Shown: positions 27,416 to 36,274 of the stretch, in pieces | Numbering within the stretch: position 1 is the stretch's first letter | Layout of the letters: every line of letters begins with the position of its first letter | From: Mycobacterium cookii | GTDB taxonomy: Bacteria; Actinomycetota; Actinomycetes; Mycobacteriales; Mycobacteriaceae | Assembly: GCF_010727945.1 (NCBI RefSeq) | Contig: NZ_AP022569.1 | Coordinates: 4,030,001-4,094,000, forward strand | DNA length: 64,000 bases | Direction of reading: 5' to 3' | The notes under the pieces: model-generated | The model's input: only the letters and a program-made list of their open reading frames with translations | What the model was told of the DNA's origin: nothing | Databases searched by the model: none | Position numbers and translations under genes: made by a program

Positions 27416-29626
27416 CTAGAAACCTAGACCCGCGATACAGAGCACTTCATCAAGGGTGGCGGTGCGCAGTCCGGCGTCGGCGGCGGCCGATCGCCCACGT
27501 TGGGCGGGCGAATCGGGGTCGCAGTTTTGCACACCGACGGCTCGGTTCAGGCGCGCGACGTCGAACATCACCGGACCGCGGGTCATCGCCTCGGTCAGCA
27601 AGTAGCGGCCGGCGCCGGGTGCCCGGCGTATCGCCTGCTCGGCGGCGCTGGCGCCGGTCAGCTTATCCGCGTTGGCGTAATTGATGCCCACCTGGAACAC
27701 CTTTGGTTCGGTGTCGAGCACCGCGGTCAAGCGGGTGATCAAGTTCTCCGGCGCGAAAAACTGCCAGCCTTCGCCCAGGTGCAGCCAGAACCGCCCGCTG
27801 ATCTTGGCGTGGAGTTGCGCGAGCGGGGCTGCGGGCCCGTCGCCCGATCTGCGACGCGGAAACTCCAGAAAACCGTAACGTCTCCGTAGGTTCGCGCGGT
27901 CGCGGGCGGACAGCCCAGTGTCGAGCACCAGGAAGCGCCGGACTCGTGACACGTCGCGACAGCAGTTCAGAAACGAGTTCAGGGTTTGCTCGGTGGCGTG
28001 GCGGTCTGGTCCGGCGATCAGGCTGACGGTGATCTCGGCATCGCCGGGGTCGGTGGTCAAGGATCGCACCACGGCTTCGGGGTAGGGTGCGGCGGCCTCG
28101 ATCATGGCTGGTACCGAGAAGTCGCGGTTGGCTGCGATCCGTTGTCGATCGGGGTCCGGAATGTCGGGGCGGGCCAGCAGGCGCCGGCACAGTGTGAAGG
28201 CCTCAGCGTGCTTGCCGATCCAGGATGCGCACACTGCTTGCTCATCGGCCGCACGCCAAGCGTAAACCTGAGCGATTTCCGCGGGGATAAGGAGGTCGTT
28301 ATCAGGAATTGGGATTGTGGCGGCGCGCTGCGCAAATAGGTAAGCGAGCCGGTAGCGCTGCGATTGCCGGTATCCAGTGGCGATGGGAAGCAGCGGCTCG
28401 GCGCGGGTCGGTCGAAAATACCAGGCGCGCAAGTAGGCGTCTTCAACGTCGGGCCACGGTTCACCGAGTTGCTGCATCGATTCCGCGAGCCGAAGCAGCG
28501 CGTAGTAAACCTCCTCATCGCAGCCGCCCATCTCAACCCGCCGCGCATACCACTTACGCGCGATATAGATGTCGCCCAATTGCAAGCAGGTCTGAGCTAG
28601 GAACAAGACCGACCGTGCATCCTCGGGATTGCGTTCGACCTTGGCCAACAACTGATCTCGTTCCTGCTCCGACTTATGCCTGAGCAGGTTGCGGTTGCGG
28701 AGCTGGTGATCTGCGCTGTGGTCGTGGTCCTCGAGGCGCACATCGATCCGCCCATCGTCGCGCGTTGCGGTCTCGTGGGTGACACCGTCGAGGTCTGCCA
28801 GCGCGCGGTCCACGATGGCCGCTTGGTCGCGAGCGGCGAACGCCTGATAGCCCCGGTCGGCGAGCTCGCGTCGCGCGCGCTCGTCGCCGAGCATCTCCAC
28901 ACAGCGATCGACCAGTTCGTCGTAGTCCGCGAATACAACGCCGGCCTCGAGTTCGCGCTCCAACGTCGGATCGGCACCACGCTCAGAGACCACTGTTCGC
29001 CTGTTCGCGAGCAGATAGGACACACGCGCGATCTCGAAGATTTTCGCTTCCCAGTAGTGCAGGTTGAGGACAATCTTCGAGCGTGCGATCCAGGCATCGC
29101 GGCTCGCCCCGAGAACGCCCGACAGCCATTTGACCCGAAGACCTCGGTCCTGCAGGTCCTTGAGAACGGCGTATCGGCGCTCGCTGAGCATGCCGTAGAA
29201 AAGTACGTCGATATCCTCGGCGGCAGGGGGGATCCGTGTCAGCTCGGGAACATATCCAATCGGAACATAGGCGGGCCGAGGCAGTCCCAGGGCGGCGAGA
29301 TACTCGATGTTGGTTTGACTGTAATCCCAATTCTGATAACGCCGGAAAAGGTCGATGAATTCTGGCATTGCGATCCACGGCGAGTCGTCACCCAATTGCT
29401 CAAGGTTGTAGAAGATGGGGTTTTTTGGCACCGGCAGACCGTAGTGGACCAGGTGATTTGCGCCGAACACGATGGTGCGGCGCTCGTCGAGGTCGAGACG
29501 GGTGGTCAGCACAGAGTCATGGCCGAGCGCTCGCAGGGCGTAGTGGAAGGTCTCTGCGACTTCTTGAAATGCTCCACCGACGGTCGGATTGCTGGGAGGG
29601 GAAACAATCGCGACGGCAAACTGCAT
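27416..29626 (-). CDS. Two-headed glycosyltransferase with middle TPR-like region, copy 1
   Basis: A protein of 736 residues. Residues 1-290 look like a GT-B glycosyltransferase of the Glyco_trans_1_2 kind: AVAIVSPPSNPTVGGAF at the start, FYNLEQLGDDSPWI, DVLFYGMLSERRYAVLKDL and the C-terminal sugar-nucleotide region VLNLHYWEAKIFEIARVSYL with the LANRRTVVSERG loop. Residues about 330-520 are helical TPR-like repeats (LLRLAESMQQLGEPWPDVED). The last 200 residues resemble a GT-A fold (EITVSLIAGPDRHATEQTLN, FWLHLGEGWQFFAPENLI) in which the expected acidic DxD is LGEG, so this second head may be inactive. A paralog lies at 59314. It is divergent from the sulfotransferase gene, with a conserved inverted repeat between them. 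Confidence 0.7.
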   Translation of the reverse strand: MQFAVAIVSPPSNPTVGGAFQEVAETFHYALRALGHDSVLTTRLDLDERRTIVFGANHLVHYGLPVPKNPIFYNLEQLGDDSPWIAMPEFIDLFRRYQNWDYSQTNIEYLAALGLPRPAYVPIGYVPELTRIPPAAEDIDVLFYGMLSERRYAVLKDLQDRGLRVKWLSGVLGASRDAWIARSKIVLNLHYWEAKIFEIARVSYLLANRRTVVSERGADPTLERELEAGVVFADYDELVDRCVEMLGDERARRELADRGYQAFAARDQAAIVDRALADLDGVTHETATRDDGRIDVRLEDHDHSADHQLRNRNLLRHKSEQERDQLLAKVERNPEDARSVLFLAQTCLQLGDIYIARKWYARRVEMGGCDEEVYYALLRLAESMQQLGEPWPDVEDAYLRAWYFRPTRAEPLLPIATGYRQSQRYRLAYLFAQRAATIPIPDNDLLIPAEIAQVYAWRAADEQAVCASWIGKHAEAFTLCRRLLARPDIPDPDRQRIAANRDFSVPAMIEAAAPYPEAVVRSLTTDPGDAEITVSLIAGPDRHATEQTLNSFLNCCRDVSRVRRFLVLDTGLSARDRANLRRRYGFLEFPRRRSGDGPAAPLAQLHAKISGRFWLHLGEGWQFFAPENLITRLTAVLDTEPKVFQVGINYANADKLTGASAAEQAIRRAPGAGRYLLTEAMTRGPVMFDVARLNRAVGVQNCDPDSPAQRGRSAAADAGLRTATLDEVLCIAGLGF

Positions 29627-29730
29627 CGCTGTAGGTTACCGAAAAAGAGCTTTGTGTAATGCCGATTGGTCACTCAGCTAGCTGCTTGTTCGACGCAGCA
29701 TCCCCTAGCGTCTTAAAGGTCCGGCCTGTT

Positions 29731-29756
29731 GACACCAGGAATTCCGAAATGGTGTC
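29731..29756 (+). promoter_or_regulatory. Inverted-repeat operator, left copy (GACACCA-N12-TGGTGTC)
   Basis: A perfect 7-bp inverted repeat, GACACCA (29731-29737) and TGGTGTC (29750-29756), 12 bases apart, preceded by TT so that TTGACA is formed as a possible -35 element. It lies 105 bp before the leftward glycosyltransferase and 133 bp before the rightward sulfotransferase. An almost identical element (63056-63081) lies about 125 bp before the paralogous gene at the other end of the island. Confidence 0.55.
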
Positions 29757-29888
29757 ATATTCCAAATTCTGGACAGTAAAGAAGCCGTCGTCCGGACCGC
29801 GCTGCTGCGACCCGGGGACAGATCAGGTGTTTCCGACGCGATGTAGGTGTTGTGCCTGCCGCTCGACGAGGAGGGACGGGATCGCCGC

Positions 29889-31181
29889 ATGGCGGTGGAG
29901 ATATCCGGGATCTCCGTGTGCCCCAGCGATGACCTGATCACCGCTGCTTACATCGACTACCCGCGGACGGGTCCAGTCGACGGATACGCGTTCGACGCGT
30001 ACGGCTGGGTCGTAGCCAAGGAAACCGTGGCCGAGGTGGAGTTCGTCCACGAGGGAATCGTGATTGCTTGCTGCGAGCTAGAAGTCCAGCGGCCCGATGT
30101 CGCCAAAAAGTTTCGCAGTTCCTCGCGAGTGGGGTTCTGGAAGGCAATCGGAACGGTCGGCCTCGCACCGGCATTCACCATTGGGGTGAGGATCGTCTTT
30201 AAAGGTGGACGCCGACGCGAGATCGCTGAAATACGCGGTTCGCAGCAGCTCACATCGGCCTTCACGCCGACGATGCAGCCAATCACGGTTACCAGCCCCG
30301 GCCGATCAGGCAGCACCTTGCTGATGAGGATGCTCGCGGATCACCCGGACATCATCGTCCATGAGCGATTTCCCTACGAGCAGCGGGTCTGCAGCTACTG
30401 GATGCATTTCGTACAAGTGCTAGCCACGCCCGTGGACACCTCGCGGGCAGAATCGTTTGAGTTCTGGACGGATCGAAAACGACTCATTCCGTTCCCTTCA
30501 TTCTTTCTTGACCCGGTATTTGCGGGCTCAGTGGGTGCAACCGTCGACCGCTGGTACGGATCAGATCAGATCGAAGAATTTGCTCGCGTAGCGCAGGCCA
30601 CCGTCGAATCCTTCTACCGCGAGCACGCTCGCGGACGAAAACGCGCGACCCCTTCATTCTTCGCGGAGAAGTTCGCCCCGTCAGGCCACATCCGCTCGAT
30701 AATTTGGCAGCTCTACCCACGGACGCGAGAGATATTTCTCGTCCGAGATCCAAGGGACACCCTGGTCTCGGTGCGGGCATTCGACAATAAGAGGGGGAGG
30801 GGCGAATTCGCTGGCCAACTGGTTGGAACGGATGAACAACTCGTCGGCATGGTCCGCGACAGCATACTGGATCTCACACGTCTGTGGAAAAGCAGATCTA
30901 AATACGGCACGCTTGTTCATTATGAGGATCTAATACATTCGCCAACCGAACAAGTACGCGCAATGCTCGACGCGCTGGAGCTGGACTCGTCGGCGAATAT
31001 CGTCGACGCAATGGTACAAGCTGGGAATGAGTCCACCGCGGATATGAATGCGCATCGAACATCGCCTGACGTCCGGTCATCGATCGGTCGCTGGAAGTGG
31101 GACCTTGAACCACGGATCCAAGACATGTGCGACGCGGCGTTTGACGGGTTATTCGACGAACTTGGCGGCAGCCCGTGTTAA
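29889..31181 (+). CDS. Sulfotransferase with N-terminal beta-sandwich module
   Basis: A protein of 430 residues. The start is ATG 29889 with GAGGAGG upstream; start region and first 40 codons are nearly the same as in the methyltransferase gene at 62931. Residues 1-120 form a module shared with other island proteins: GYAFDAYGWVVAKETVAEVE, QRPDVAKKF, VGFWKAIGTVGLAPAFTIGV. Residues about 130-430 are a sulfotransferase: the 5' phosphosulfate loop TSPGRSGSTLLMRML, and the 3' phosphate motif REIFLVRDPRDTLVSVRAF. It should move sulfate from PAPS to a carbohydrate or lipid hydroxyl. The P-loop and 3' motif are intact, so activity is likely; the acceptor is unknown. Confidence 0.8.
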   Translation: MAVEISGISVCPSDDLITAAYIDYPRTGPVDGYAFDAYGWVVAKETVAEVEFVHEGIVIACCELEVQRPDVAKKFRSSSRVGFWKAIGTVGLAPAFTIGVRIVFKGGRRREIAEIRGSQQLTSAFTPTMQPITVTSPGRSGSTLLMRMLADHPDIIVHERFPYEQRVCSYWMHFVQVLATPVDTSRAESFEFWTDRKRLIPFPSFFLDPVFAGSVGATVDRWYGSDQIEEFARVAQATVESFYREHARGRKRATPSFFAEKFAPSGHIRSIIWQLYPRTREIFLVRDPRDTLVSVRAFDNKRGRGEFAGQLVGTDEQLVGMVRDSILDLTRLWKSRSKYGTLVHYEDLIHSPTEQVRAMLDALELDSSANIVDAMVQAGNESTADMNAHRTSPDVRSSIGRWKWDLEPRIQDMCDAAFDGLFDELGGSPC

Positions 31182-31324
31182 CAGGGCTATCTGAGAATCG
31201 GTGGACCTGATCTTGGTCTGACACCCCGAGCGTGAGCTCGGCAAAAAAGGCCGACGATGTCGGAAACCTTCGTGCCGTGGATAAAGGCACCTCGCTGGAA
31301 TATCGCTGGCCGAGGCTATCCCCG

Positions 31325-31530
31325 GGCTACGACCAGAACGACCCGGTCGGGCGCGGAAGCGAAAGCAACTCCCCCAACGGCACCCGATCCAAGACAGTGT
31401 TCACCTAGACCGGGCCGGTTGAGATCGCGGTGCCGCGCGACACTCGCAGCAGCTTCAAGTCGTATTGTCCTTGACCGCTAAGGGTTGGCTTTCGGCGAGA
31501 TTTCGGGCGCACTTCGCCGACATCTGCGGC
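31325..31530 (+). pseudogene. IS256-family (mutator) transposase relic
   Basis: The frame reads GYDQNDPVGRGSESNSPNGT, RSKTVFT-stop-TGPVEIAVPRD and TRSSFKSY, the conserved N-terminal part of IS256 transposases, with in-frame stops. It then jumps to LTAKGWLSARFRAHFADICG (normally LSAKGLTTGEISAHFAEVYG), which means that the segment in between was deleted. No complete ends are seen. Confidence 0.75.
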
Positions 31531-31739
31531 AATAGGCCCTGCGCAAACTGGTCAACATCATCACCGCCCTCAACGATCCGGAACATGGGAGGCCAACATG
31601 TTGGTTGACAACAGCACCCAGCCCAGCCATGCCGCCCAGCCGCTATACGAACACGCCCGTAATTACCTCGACCGATCCCAAAGACGAGATCCACCGGCCA
31701 CCCAGAACCGGCCCGAGCCAAGCGCACCGTTACCTGCTC

Positions 31740-31952
31740 GACAACGCGACATCCAACCGCCGAAACCGCGAACTCTCCGACCAGAACCGGCGGCTATGCC
31801 GCCAAACTCGCGTACGCCATTTAGCCAACTCCGCGCCGATACTGGGCGACACCCGCGGTTAATCGGATACCCCTCGAAGGGGCCGAAGGCCCCTTATAGT
31901 GAGGCGTGATTGAGGGGGAAAATAGTTCGGCTGACTACAGTGAGGTGGCATC
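31740..31952 (+). repeat. Upstream leader repeat, left copy
   Basis: This stretch closely resembles 36060-36274 and precedes the left methyltransferase gene, as the other copy precedes the 933-residue gene. Shared words include CGAACTCTCCGAC, AGAACCGGCGGCT, GCGACACCCGCGGTTAAT and TTATAGTGAGGC. In one frame both copies read like the coiled-coil tail of a transposon accessory protein (NRELSDENRRLRRKV in the right copy), so it may be a mobile-element remnant that became a promoter region. The left copy has a 6-bp GGGGCC-GAA-GGCCCC hairpin at 31879-31893. In the rest of 31182-31952 only the IS256 relic is recognised. Confidence 0.6.
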
Positions 31953-33191
31953 ATGACCGGGAGTATTCCGCCCGGCGCGAGCCGCACTTCGACAGCGAAC
32001 TGCGCCTCGCCGGGTGTCCCCGCCGTTTATGAGGCGATCCTTCCAACTGCGCGGGTATCTCGGAGCGTCGAGGCAATGCAGGGCTTGAGTTCCGCCGCCG
32101 CCGAGCAATATATCGCGAGTTTGTACGCGACTGTCCTGAAGCGAGATCCTCGACCGGATGAGTTCGCTAACTGGGTGAGGACCGCCGAGGCCTTGCCGCC
32201 CGAGCAAATCTATTTCGCTTTCGTGAATTCGAAGGAGTACAAGCTTCAGCAGGAACAGTCGGTGCCGACCATGTTTTTGCCTGGGCACTATTATTCACCG
32301 ATCGTGGATCCATCAACTATCGCTGAATACGTAGAGAAGCAGTACCTCCAGGAACCTGGCGACATCAAAGGCATCCATTTCGATGAGGACGCCATGGTGC
32401 GGTTTTGGAAAGACAACGCGGAATTGATAAAGAACACGCCGTTTAGCGAGCATGATGACGGCAAGAACCGCTATTACTACGACAATGGCAGCTATCCCTA
32501 CGGCGACGCCATGACGCTGCGCGCGATGATTGCCCATTACAAGCCGAAGAACATCATCGAGGTCGGATCAGGATTCTCCTCGGCCTGCATGCTCGACGCC
32601 GCTGATCATGTCGGTCACAGCGACTTCGCCATGACGTGTATTGATCCAGATGCCGGTCGACTTCGCAGCCGGCTTCGCGCGGAAGACCATTCCCGGGTTG
32701 AGATCATCGAGGGGCTGGTTCAGGACGTGCCGGTCTCGACGTTCTCCAAACTCCGTGAAAACGACATATTGTTTATTGACTCCACCCACGTCCTCAAGAC
32801 TGCCAGCGATGTGCACTACGAGCTGTTTTCCATCCTGCCCAGCCTCAACGAGGGCGTGCTGATACATTTCCACGACATCCAATACCCGTTCGAGTATCCA
32901 CGGCAGTGGCTGTTCGACAACAACAGATCATGGAACGAAATCTATGCTCTGCGCGCCTTCCTGGCGTATAACTCGGCATTCGAGGTGGTGTTCTGGAACG
33001 GCTTGTTCGCGCACCGACAGCGTGAGCTGGTTCGTGACACCAACCCGCTGTTCCTGAAGAACCCCGGCAGCTCAATCTGGCTCCGGGCCCAGACTGTAGA
33101 CATTCCGCAGAAGCAGCACGCCGATGCACCCCCGCCGCCGAAGAATATATCGCCGGCCTCCGTCCGACGCTTACCCGGAACGACTACATGA
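31953..33191 (+). CDS. DUF4214-module class I methyltransferase
   Basis: A protein of 412 residues from ATG 31953, with GAGGTGG upstream. Residues 1-44 are a Ser/Pro-rich leader like that of the 933-residue protein. Residues about 45-95 are a DUF4214-like helical module (AEQYIASLYATVLKRDPRPD, FANWVRTAEAL, YFAFVNSKEYKLQQEQ). The rest is a class I methyltransferase: NIIEVGSGFSSACMLDAADH as SAM loop, DFAMTCIDPDAGRLRSRL, NDILFIDSTHVLK and GVLIHFHDIQYPFEYP. The module plus methyltransferase (32086-33067) is almost identical in DNA to 38067-39048. The C-terminal tail (TVDIPQKQHADAPPPPKN) is unique to this copy. The ATGA overlap couples it to the FkbH-type gene. Substrate unknown; a glycan intermediate is likely from context. 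Confidence 0.8.
   Translation: MTGSIPPGASRTSTANCASPGVPAVYEAILPTARVSRSVEAMQGLSSAAAEQYIASLYATVLKRDPRPDEFANWVRTAEALPPEQIYFAFVNSKEYKLQQEQSVPTMFLPGHYYSPIVDPSTIAEYVEKQYLQEPGDIKGIHFDEDAMVRFWKDNAELIKNTPFSEHDDGKNRYYYDNGSYPYGDAMTLRAMIAHYKPKNIIEVGSGFSSACMLDAADHVGHSDFAMTCIDPDAGRLRSRLRAEDHSRVEIIEGLVQDVPVSTFSKLRENDILFIDSTHVLKTASDVHYELFSILPSLNEGVLIHFHDIQYPFEYPRQWLFDNNRSWNEIYALRAFLAYNSAFEVVFWNGLFAHRQRELVRDTNPLFLKNPGSSIWLRAQTVDIPQKQHADAPPPPKNISPASVRRLPGTTT
32086..33067 (+). repeat. Direct repeat of ~980 bp, left copy
   Basis: It matches 38067-39048 at a constant offset of 5981 bases. By eye I find one internal silent difference (G at 32582, T at 38563), and the match ends where GGCAGC here faces GGGGGC there. 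It encodes the DUF4214-like module and one methyltransferase domain. Such identity in sequences whose flanks have diverged points to recent duplication or gene conversion. Confidence 0.9.
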
Positions 33192-35911
33192 TCGAAGCAG
33201 TCCGTCTCCTTATCTGGGATCTCGATGACACCTACTGGCGCGGTACTCTAACTGAGGGCGGCATAACAGAATACGTGCGCGCGCATCATGACATCGTGAT
33301 CAAACTCGCGCAGCGCGGAATTATGAGCTCTATCTGCTCAAAAAACGACGAAGTAAAAGTCATGGAGATCCTTGAGGGCCAAGGAATCGCCGATTACTTC
33401 ATTTTTCCCAGCATCTCCTGGGGGCCGAAAGCCACCAGACTGGCGTCGATCATCGAGGCCGCCCAGCTCCGCCCGGCGACCGTGATGTTCATTGACGACA
33501 ACCACCTTAACCGGGCAGAAGCCGCTGACCTCATACCAGATCTGCAGATTGAGGACGAGACATTCCTTACTCGCGTGCTATCGGATCCCCGCTTCGAGGG
33601 CAAGGACGACAGCGGTCTTACTCGTCTCGCACAATACAAAGTGTTGGAACAGCGTAAACGGGATGAATCCAAAGCGGATGGCAACAATGAGGAATTCCTC
33701 CGCGGTTGTGACGTGCGTGTGTATATCGAGTACGACGTCGAGAAACACATCGACCGCGCCGCTGAGTTAATCAATCGCACCAACCAGCTTAATTTCACCA
33801 AGGTGCGGCTACCTGAAGACCCGGAGAAGGCGCGGGCCGAACTATTAGCGCTGCTGCATGACCCATTCCGACAGAGCGGTCTGATCAGGGTTGTGGATAA
33901 ATACGGTGATTACGGCTTCGTCGGGATATACATGGTCACGAGCGCAGCGGCGAGCGGCATCGTTGATTCACAAAATGGGCGCCTAGTTGAGCGGCTCGAT
34001 CATTTCTGCTTCTCCTGCCGCACGCTCGGTATGTTGGTCGAGGCATGGGTCTATGACTATCTGCAGCGGCCGCATATCAACATTGTGGGTGACGTTCTGA
34101 CGGACATCACGGTCGCTCGCCCGATCGACTGGATCCGGCTTGGTTCTGCTGGTGACGCTGACACGCGGACAGACGCGGCTCAAAAAATCTTCCCAGAGAT
34201 TCGTGTGCATGGGGGGTGTGAAGCTAATTCTGTTGCGCACTACCTTATGCCTTACGCCGATCGTACTACCGTCACCGGCAATTTTCACGCTGGTCATGTT
34301 TTCTGCCGCGTTAATGGCTCCACTCTGCTGCTCTCAGCCTGCGACCGTTCGGAGTCATCATTGGAATCTGAGGCTGATGCACTCGGCATTCCAAAAAACA
34401 TGCTTGTGACCGACTATTTTCAGAGCACTCCCGCCGGGGCAGCTTTTGTCTTTGGCGGGCAGTTCGACAGGAATGGGTCGCCCCGGTATCGCCACATTCA
34501 ATGTGGCTGGGAAATTTGTGTGGAACCTCATGGTCTGGAAGGTGTCGATCTCGTATCCACCGACAGGGAAGACATCCTTGCTCTTCTTGCGAGGCTGAAT
34601 TGTCCAGACGCGGCCAAGAGCGACATCGCCAAGATAGCCCTGCACATTCATGAGAACTATGAGAGTGTCGCGTTCAGCCAAGAGCGAGACCTGCGCCCCG
34701 CGATGGAAGAGATATTTAGCCGTGTTCCGCTCGGATCGAAGCTTGTGCTGATAACAGATCATGCACGCGTGCGCGATACCAACGGGGAAGTTGTGGATGC
34801 ACCATGGTCCACAAAATACCACGCAGCAATCACGGCAATCGCGGCCTCTCATCCGTTCGTCCGCGTAGTGTCCTTTAAAGATCATATACGAAATGAAGAG
34901 GAAATAAATGTCGGCGGCAACCATTATCATAGGACGGTCTATCTTCGGATGGCCGAAGCGATAATCGAAGAACTGAAGAACACACCGCCGAAAACTGCAG
35001 AGCTTCGGCGGACGGGGGAGGCAGCCTCCGCCGTCCGCATGCTGCCTTCGCCCCGAGTCGCGGCATTAAGCAACGACTGCACGATCCTGCCGGCATCGTT
35101 GGACGATGCGACCCATGGAACCCAACATATGAATGAGACTGCCGTGAATCAATCAGCCCTCGGGCCCGCCGCGCATCAGACATTAGCCGCTTTGCTGGAA
35201 GATGAGGGGGGCAGGGAAATGTTCATCGAAGCCGTCTACTCTGCCTTCCTTGAGAAGCACGCGAGTACAGATCGAGCATATAACATCGACGCAATAGGTC
35301 GGCTTGCCGCGGCTATTGAAAGTCACGGCTACGCATCCCAGAAAATGGTTGGCGTTCCTCGCTTTCATAACCGAAACCACTTACTAGAGTTTGCTTGCAA
35401 AAACATCACCGTTGATGGACCCAGTCTCGAATTCGGTGTCTGGTCAGGCAACTCGGTCAATTTCATTGCCTCGCTATTACCTTCCTCAAAGATTTATGGC
35501 TTCGACTCATTCGAGGGGTTGCCGGAGGCGTGGTTCGGCAAAGCGGATGGAATTGGTCAGTTTTCACGCAATGGGGAACTGCCGCAGGTGCGGGAAAACG
35601 TCGAGCTAGTTGTGGGCTGGTTCGACCGAGTTCTTGGACCTTTTCTGGATACACATGAGTTCGAAAAAATAGCATTACTGCACATCGATTGTGATATTTT
35701 CTCCTCGACACAGGTGGTCTTCAGCTACTTGCATAAAAAAATTGTCCCGGGAACAGTAATTGTGTTCGATGAATACTTCAATTATCCCACGTGGCAGCGA
35801 CACGAATATGCCGCCTTCCAAGAGTACGTAGCCCATCGTCAGATTAAGTATGAGTATTTGGGGTTGGTCCCGGGAGACATGCAAGTTGCTGTGCGTATAT
35901 TGTCAGCGTAG
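33188..35911 (+). CDS. FkbH-type HAD protein fused to SGNH-like and TylF-like methyltransferase domains
   Basis: A protein of 907 residues coupled (ATGA) to the methyltransferase before it. Residues 1-165 are a HAD-IIIC domain with the phosphatase motif LLIWDLDDTYWRGTL (DxDxT intact), SICSKNDE and VMFIDDNHLNRAEA; residues 165-310 are the FkbH-specific C-terminal part with LINRTNQLNFTKVRL and DYGFVGIY. FkbH enzymes take 1,3-bisphosphoglycerate to load glyceryl onto a carrier protein. Residues about 334-610 look SGNH-like (VHGGCEANSV at the start, GGNHYHRTVYLRMAEA at the end). Residues 676-905 are a TylF/macrocin-type O-methyltransferase (EFGVWSGNSVNFIA, YGFDSFEGLPE, LLHIDCDIFSSTQ, IVFDEYFNYP). 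The base composition is visibly AT-richer than the core, suggesting transfer. Probably makes or places a methylated glyceryl-type decoration (inference). Confidence 0.85.
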   Translation: MIEAVRLLIWDLDDTYWRGTLTEGGITEYVRAHHDIVIKLAQRGIMSSICSKNDEVKVMEILEGQGIADYFIFPSISWGPKATRLASIIEAAQLRPATVMFIDDNHLNRAEAADLIPDLQIEDETFLTRVLSDPRFEGKDDSGLTRLAQYKVLEQRKRDESKADGNNEEFLRGCDVRVYIEYDVEKHIDRAAELINRTNQLNFTKVRLPEDPEKARAELLALLHDPFRQSGLIRVVDKYGDYGFVGIYMVTSAAASGIVDSQNGRLVERLDHFCFSCRTLGMLVEAWVYDYLQRPHINIVGDVLTDITVARPIDWIRLGSAGDADTRTDAAQKIFPEIRVHGGCEANSVAHYLMPYADRTTVTGNFHAGHVFCRVNGSTLLLSACDRSESSLESEADALGIPKNMLVTDYFQSTPAGAAFVFGGQFDRNGSPRYRHIQCGWEICVEPHGLEGVDLVSTDREDILALLARLNCPDAAKSDIAKIALHIHENYESVAFSQERDLRPAMEEIFSRVPLGSKLVLITDHARVRDTNGEVVDAPWSTKYHAAITAIAASHPFVRVVSFKDHIRNEEEINVGGNHYHRTVYLRMAEAIIEELKNTPPKTAELRRTGEAASAVRMLPSPRVAALSNDCTILPASLDDATHGTQHMNETAVNQSALGPAAHQTLAALLEDEGGREMFIEAVYSAFLEKHASTDRAYNIDAIGRLAAAIESHGYASQKMVGVPRFHNRNHLLEFACKNITVDGPSLEFGVWSGNSVNFIASLLPSSKIYGFDSFEGLPEAWFGKADGIGQFSRNGELPQVRENVELVVGWFDRVLGPFLDTHEFEKIALLHIDCDIFSSTQVVFSYLHKKIVPGTVIVFDEYFNYPTWQRHEYAAFQEYVAHRQIKYEYLGLVPGDMQVAVRILSA

Positions 35912-36059
35912 CTTTTTCGGCGCTCCGGCTCGGTGGCTGAGCAATGTGATTTCGCTTTTCACAGCGTCCTTGAGTAGCTGCCGCTGGACGAACGTATCTG
36001 TCATAACCAACGTTCAGCGGGATCGGCCGGTTGAGCTGGAGGTGGCGAAGACTTTCTCG

Positions 36060-36274
36060 CCAGCGCCTCGAAATCGCCGGCCGCCGCAACCGCGAACTCT
36101 CCGACGAGAACCGGCGGCTTCGTCGCAAAGTCGCTTGCGCCCTGAGTCGACTTCGCGCCGACATCGAGCGACACCCGCGGTTAATTGGATACTCCTCGGA
36201 GAGGCTGAAGGGCCTTTATAGTGAGGCTTGCTTGAGAGGGCACACAAGTTTGGCTGATTGCGGTGAGGGGGGTC
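36060..36274 (+). repeat. Upstream leader repeat, right copy
   Basis: Right copy of the leader at 31740-31952, with many substitutions. In the frame that ends just before the 933-residue gene it reads as a coiled coil (RRNRELSDENRRLRRKV, SRLRADIERHPRLIGY), like tails of transposon accessory proteins. It ends in a strong purine-rich site (GTGAGGGGGGTC) before ATG 36275. Nothing else is recognised in 35912-36274. Confidence 0.55.

Noticed and set aside
31866..31893. Alternating stems CCCCT-CGA-AGGGG and GGGGCC-GAA-GGCCCC as a riboswitch or attenuator
   Set aside because: The right copy of the leader does not preserve the pairing, so no conserved RNA switch is supported.
31598..31909. 103-residue frame before the left methyltransferase
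   Set aside because: Proline-rich, overlapping another frame, and lying in the leader repeat; the second copy of the repeat does not keep the frame open.
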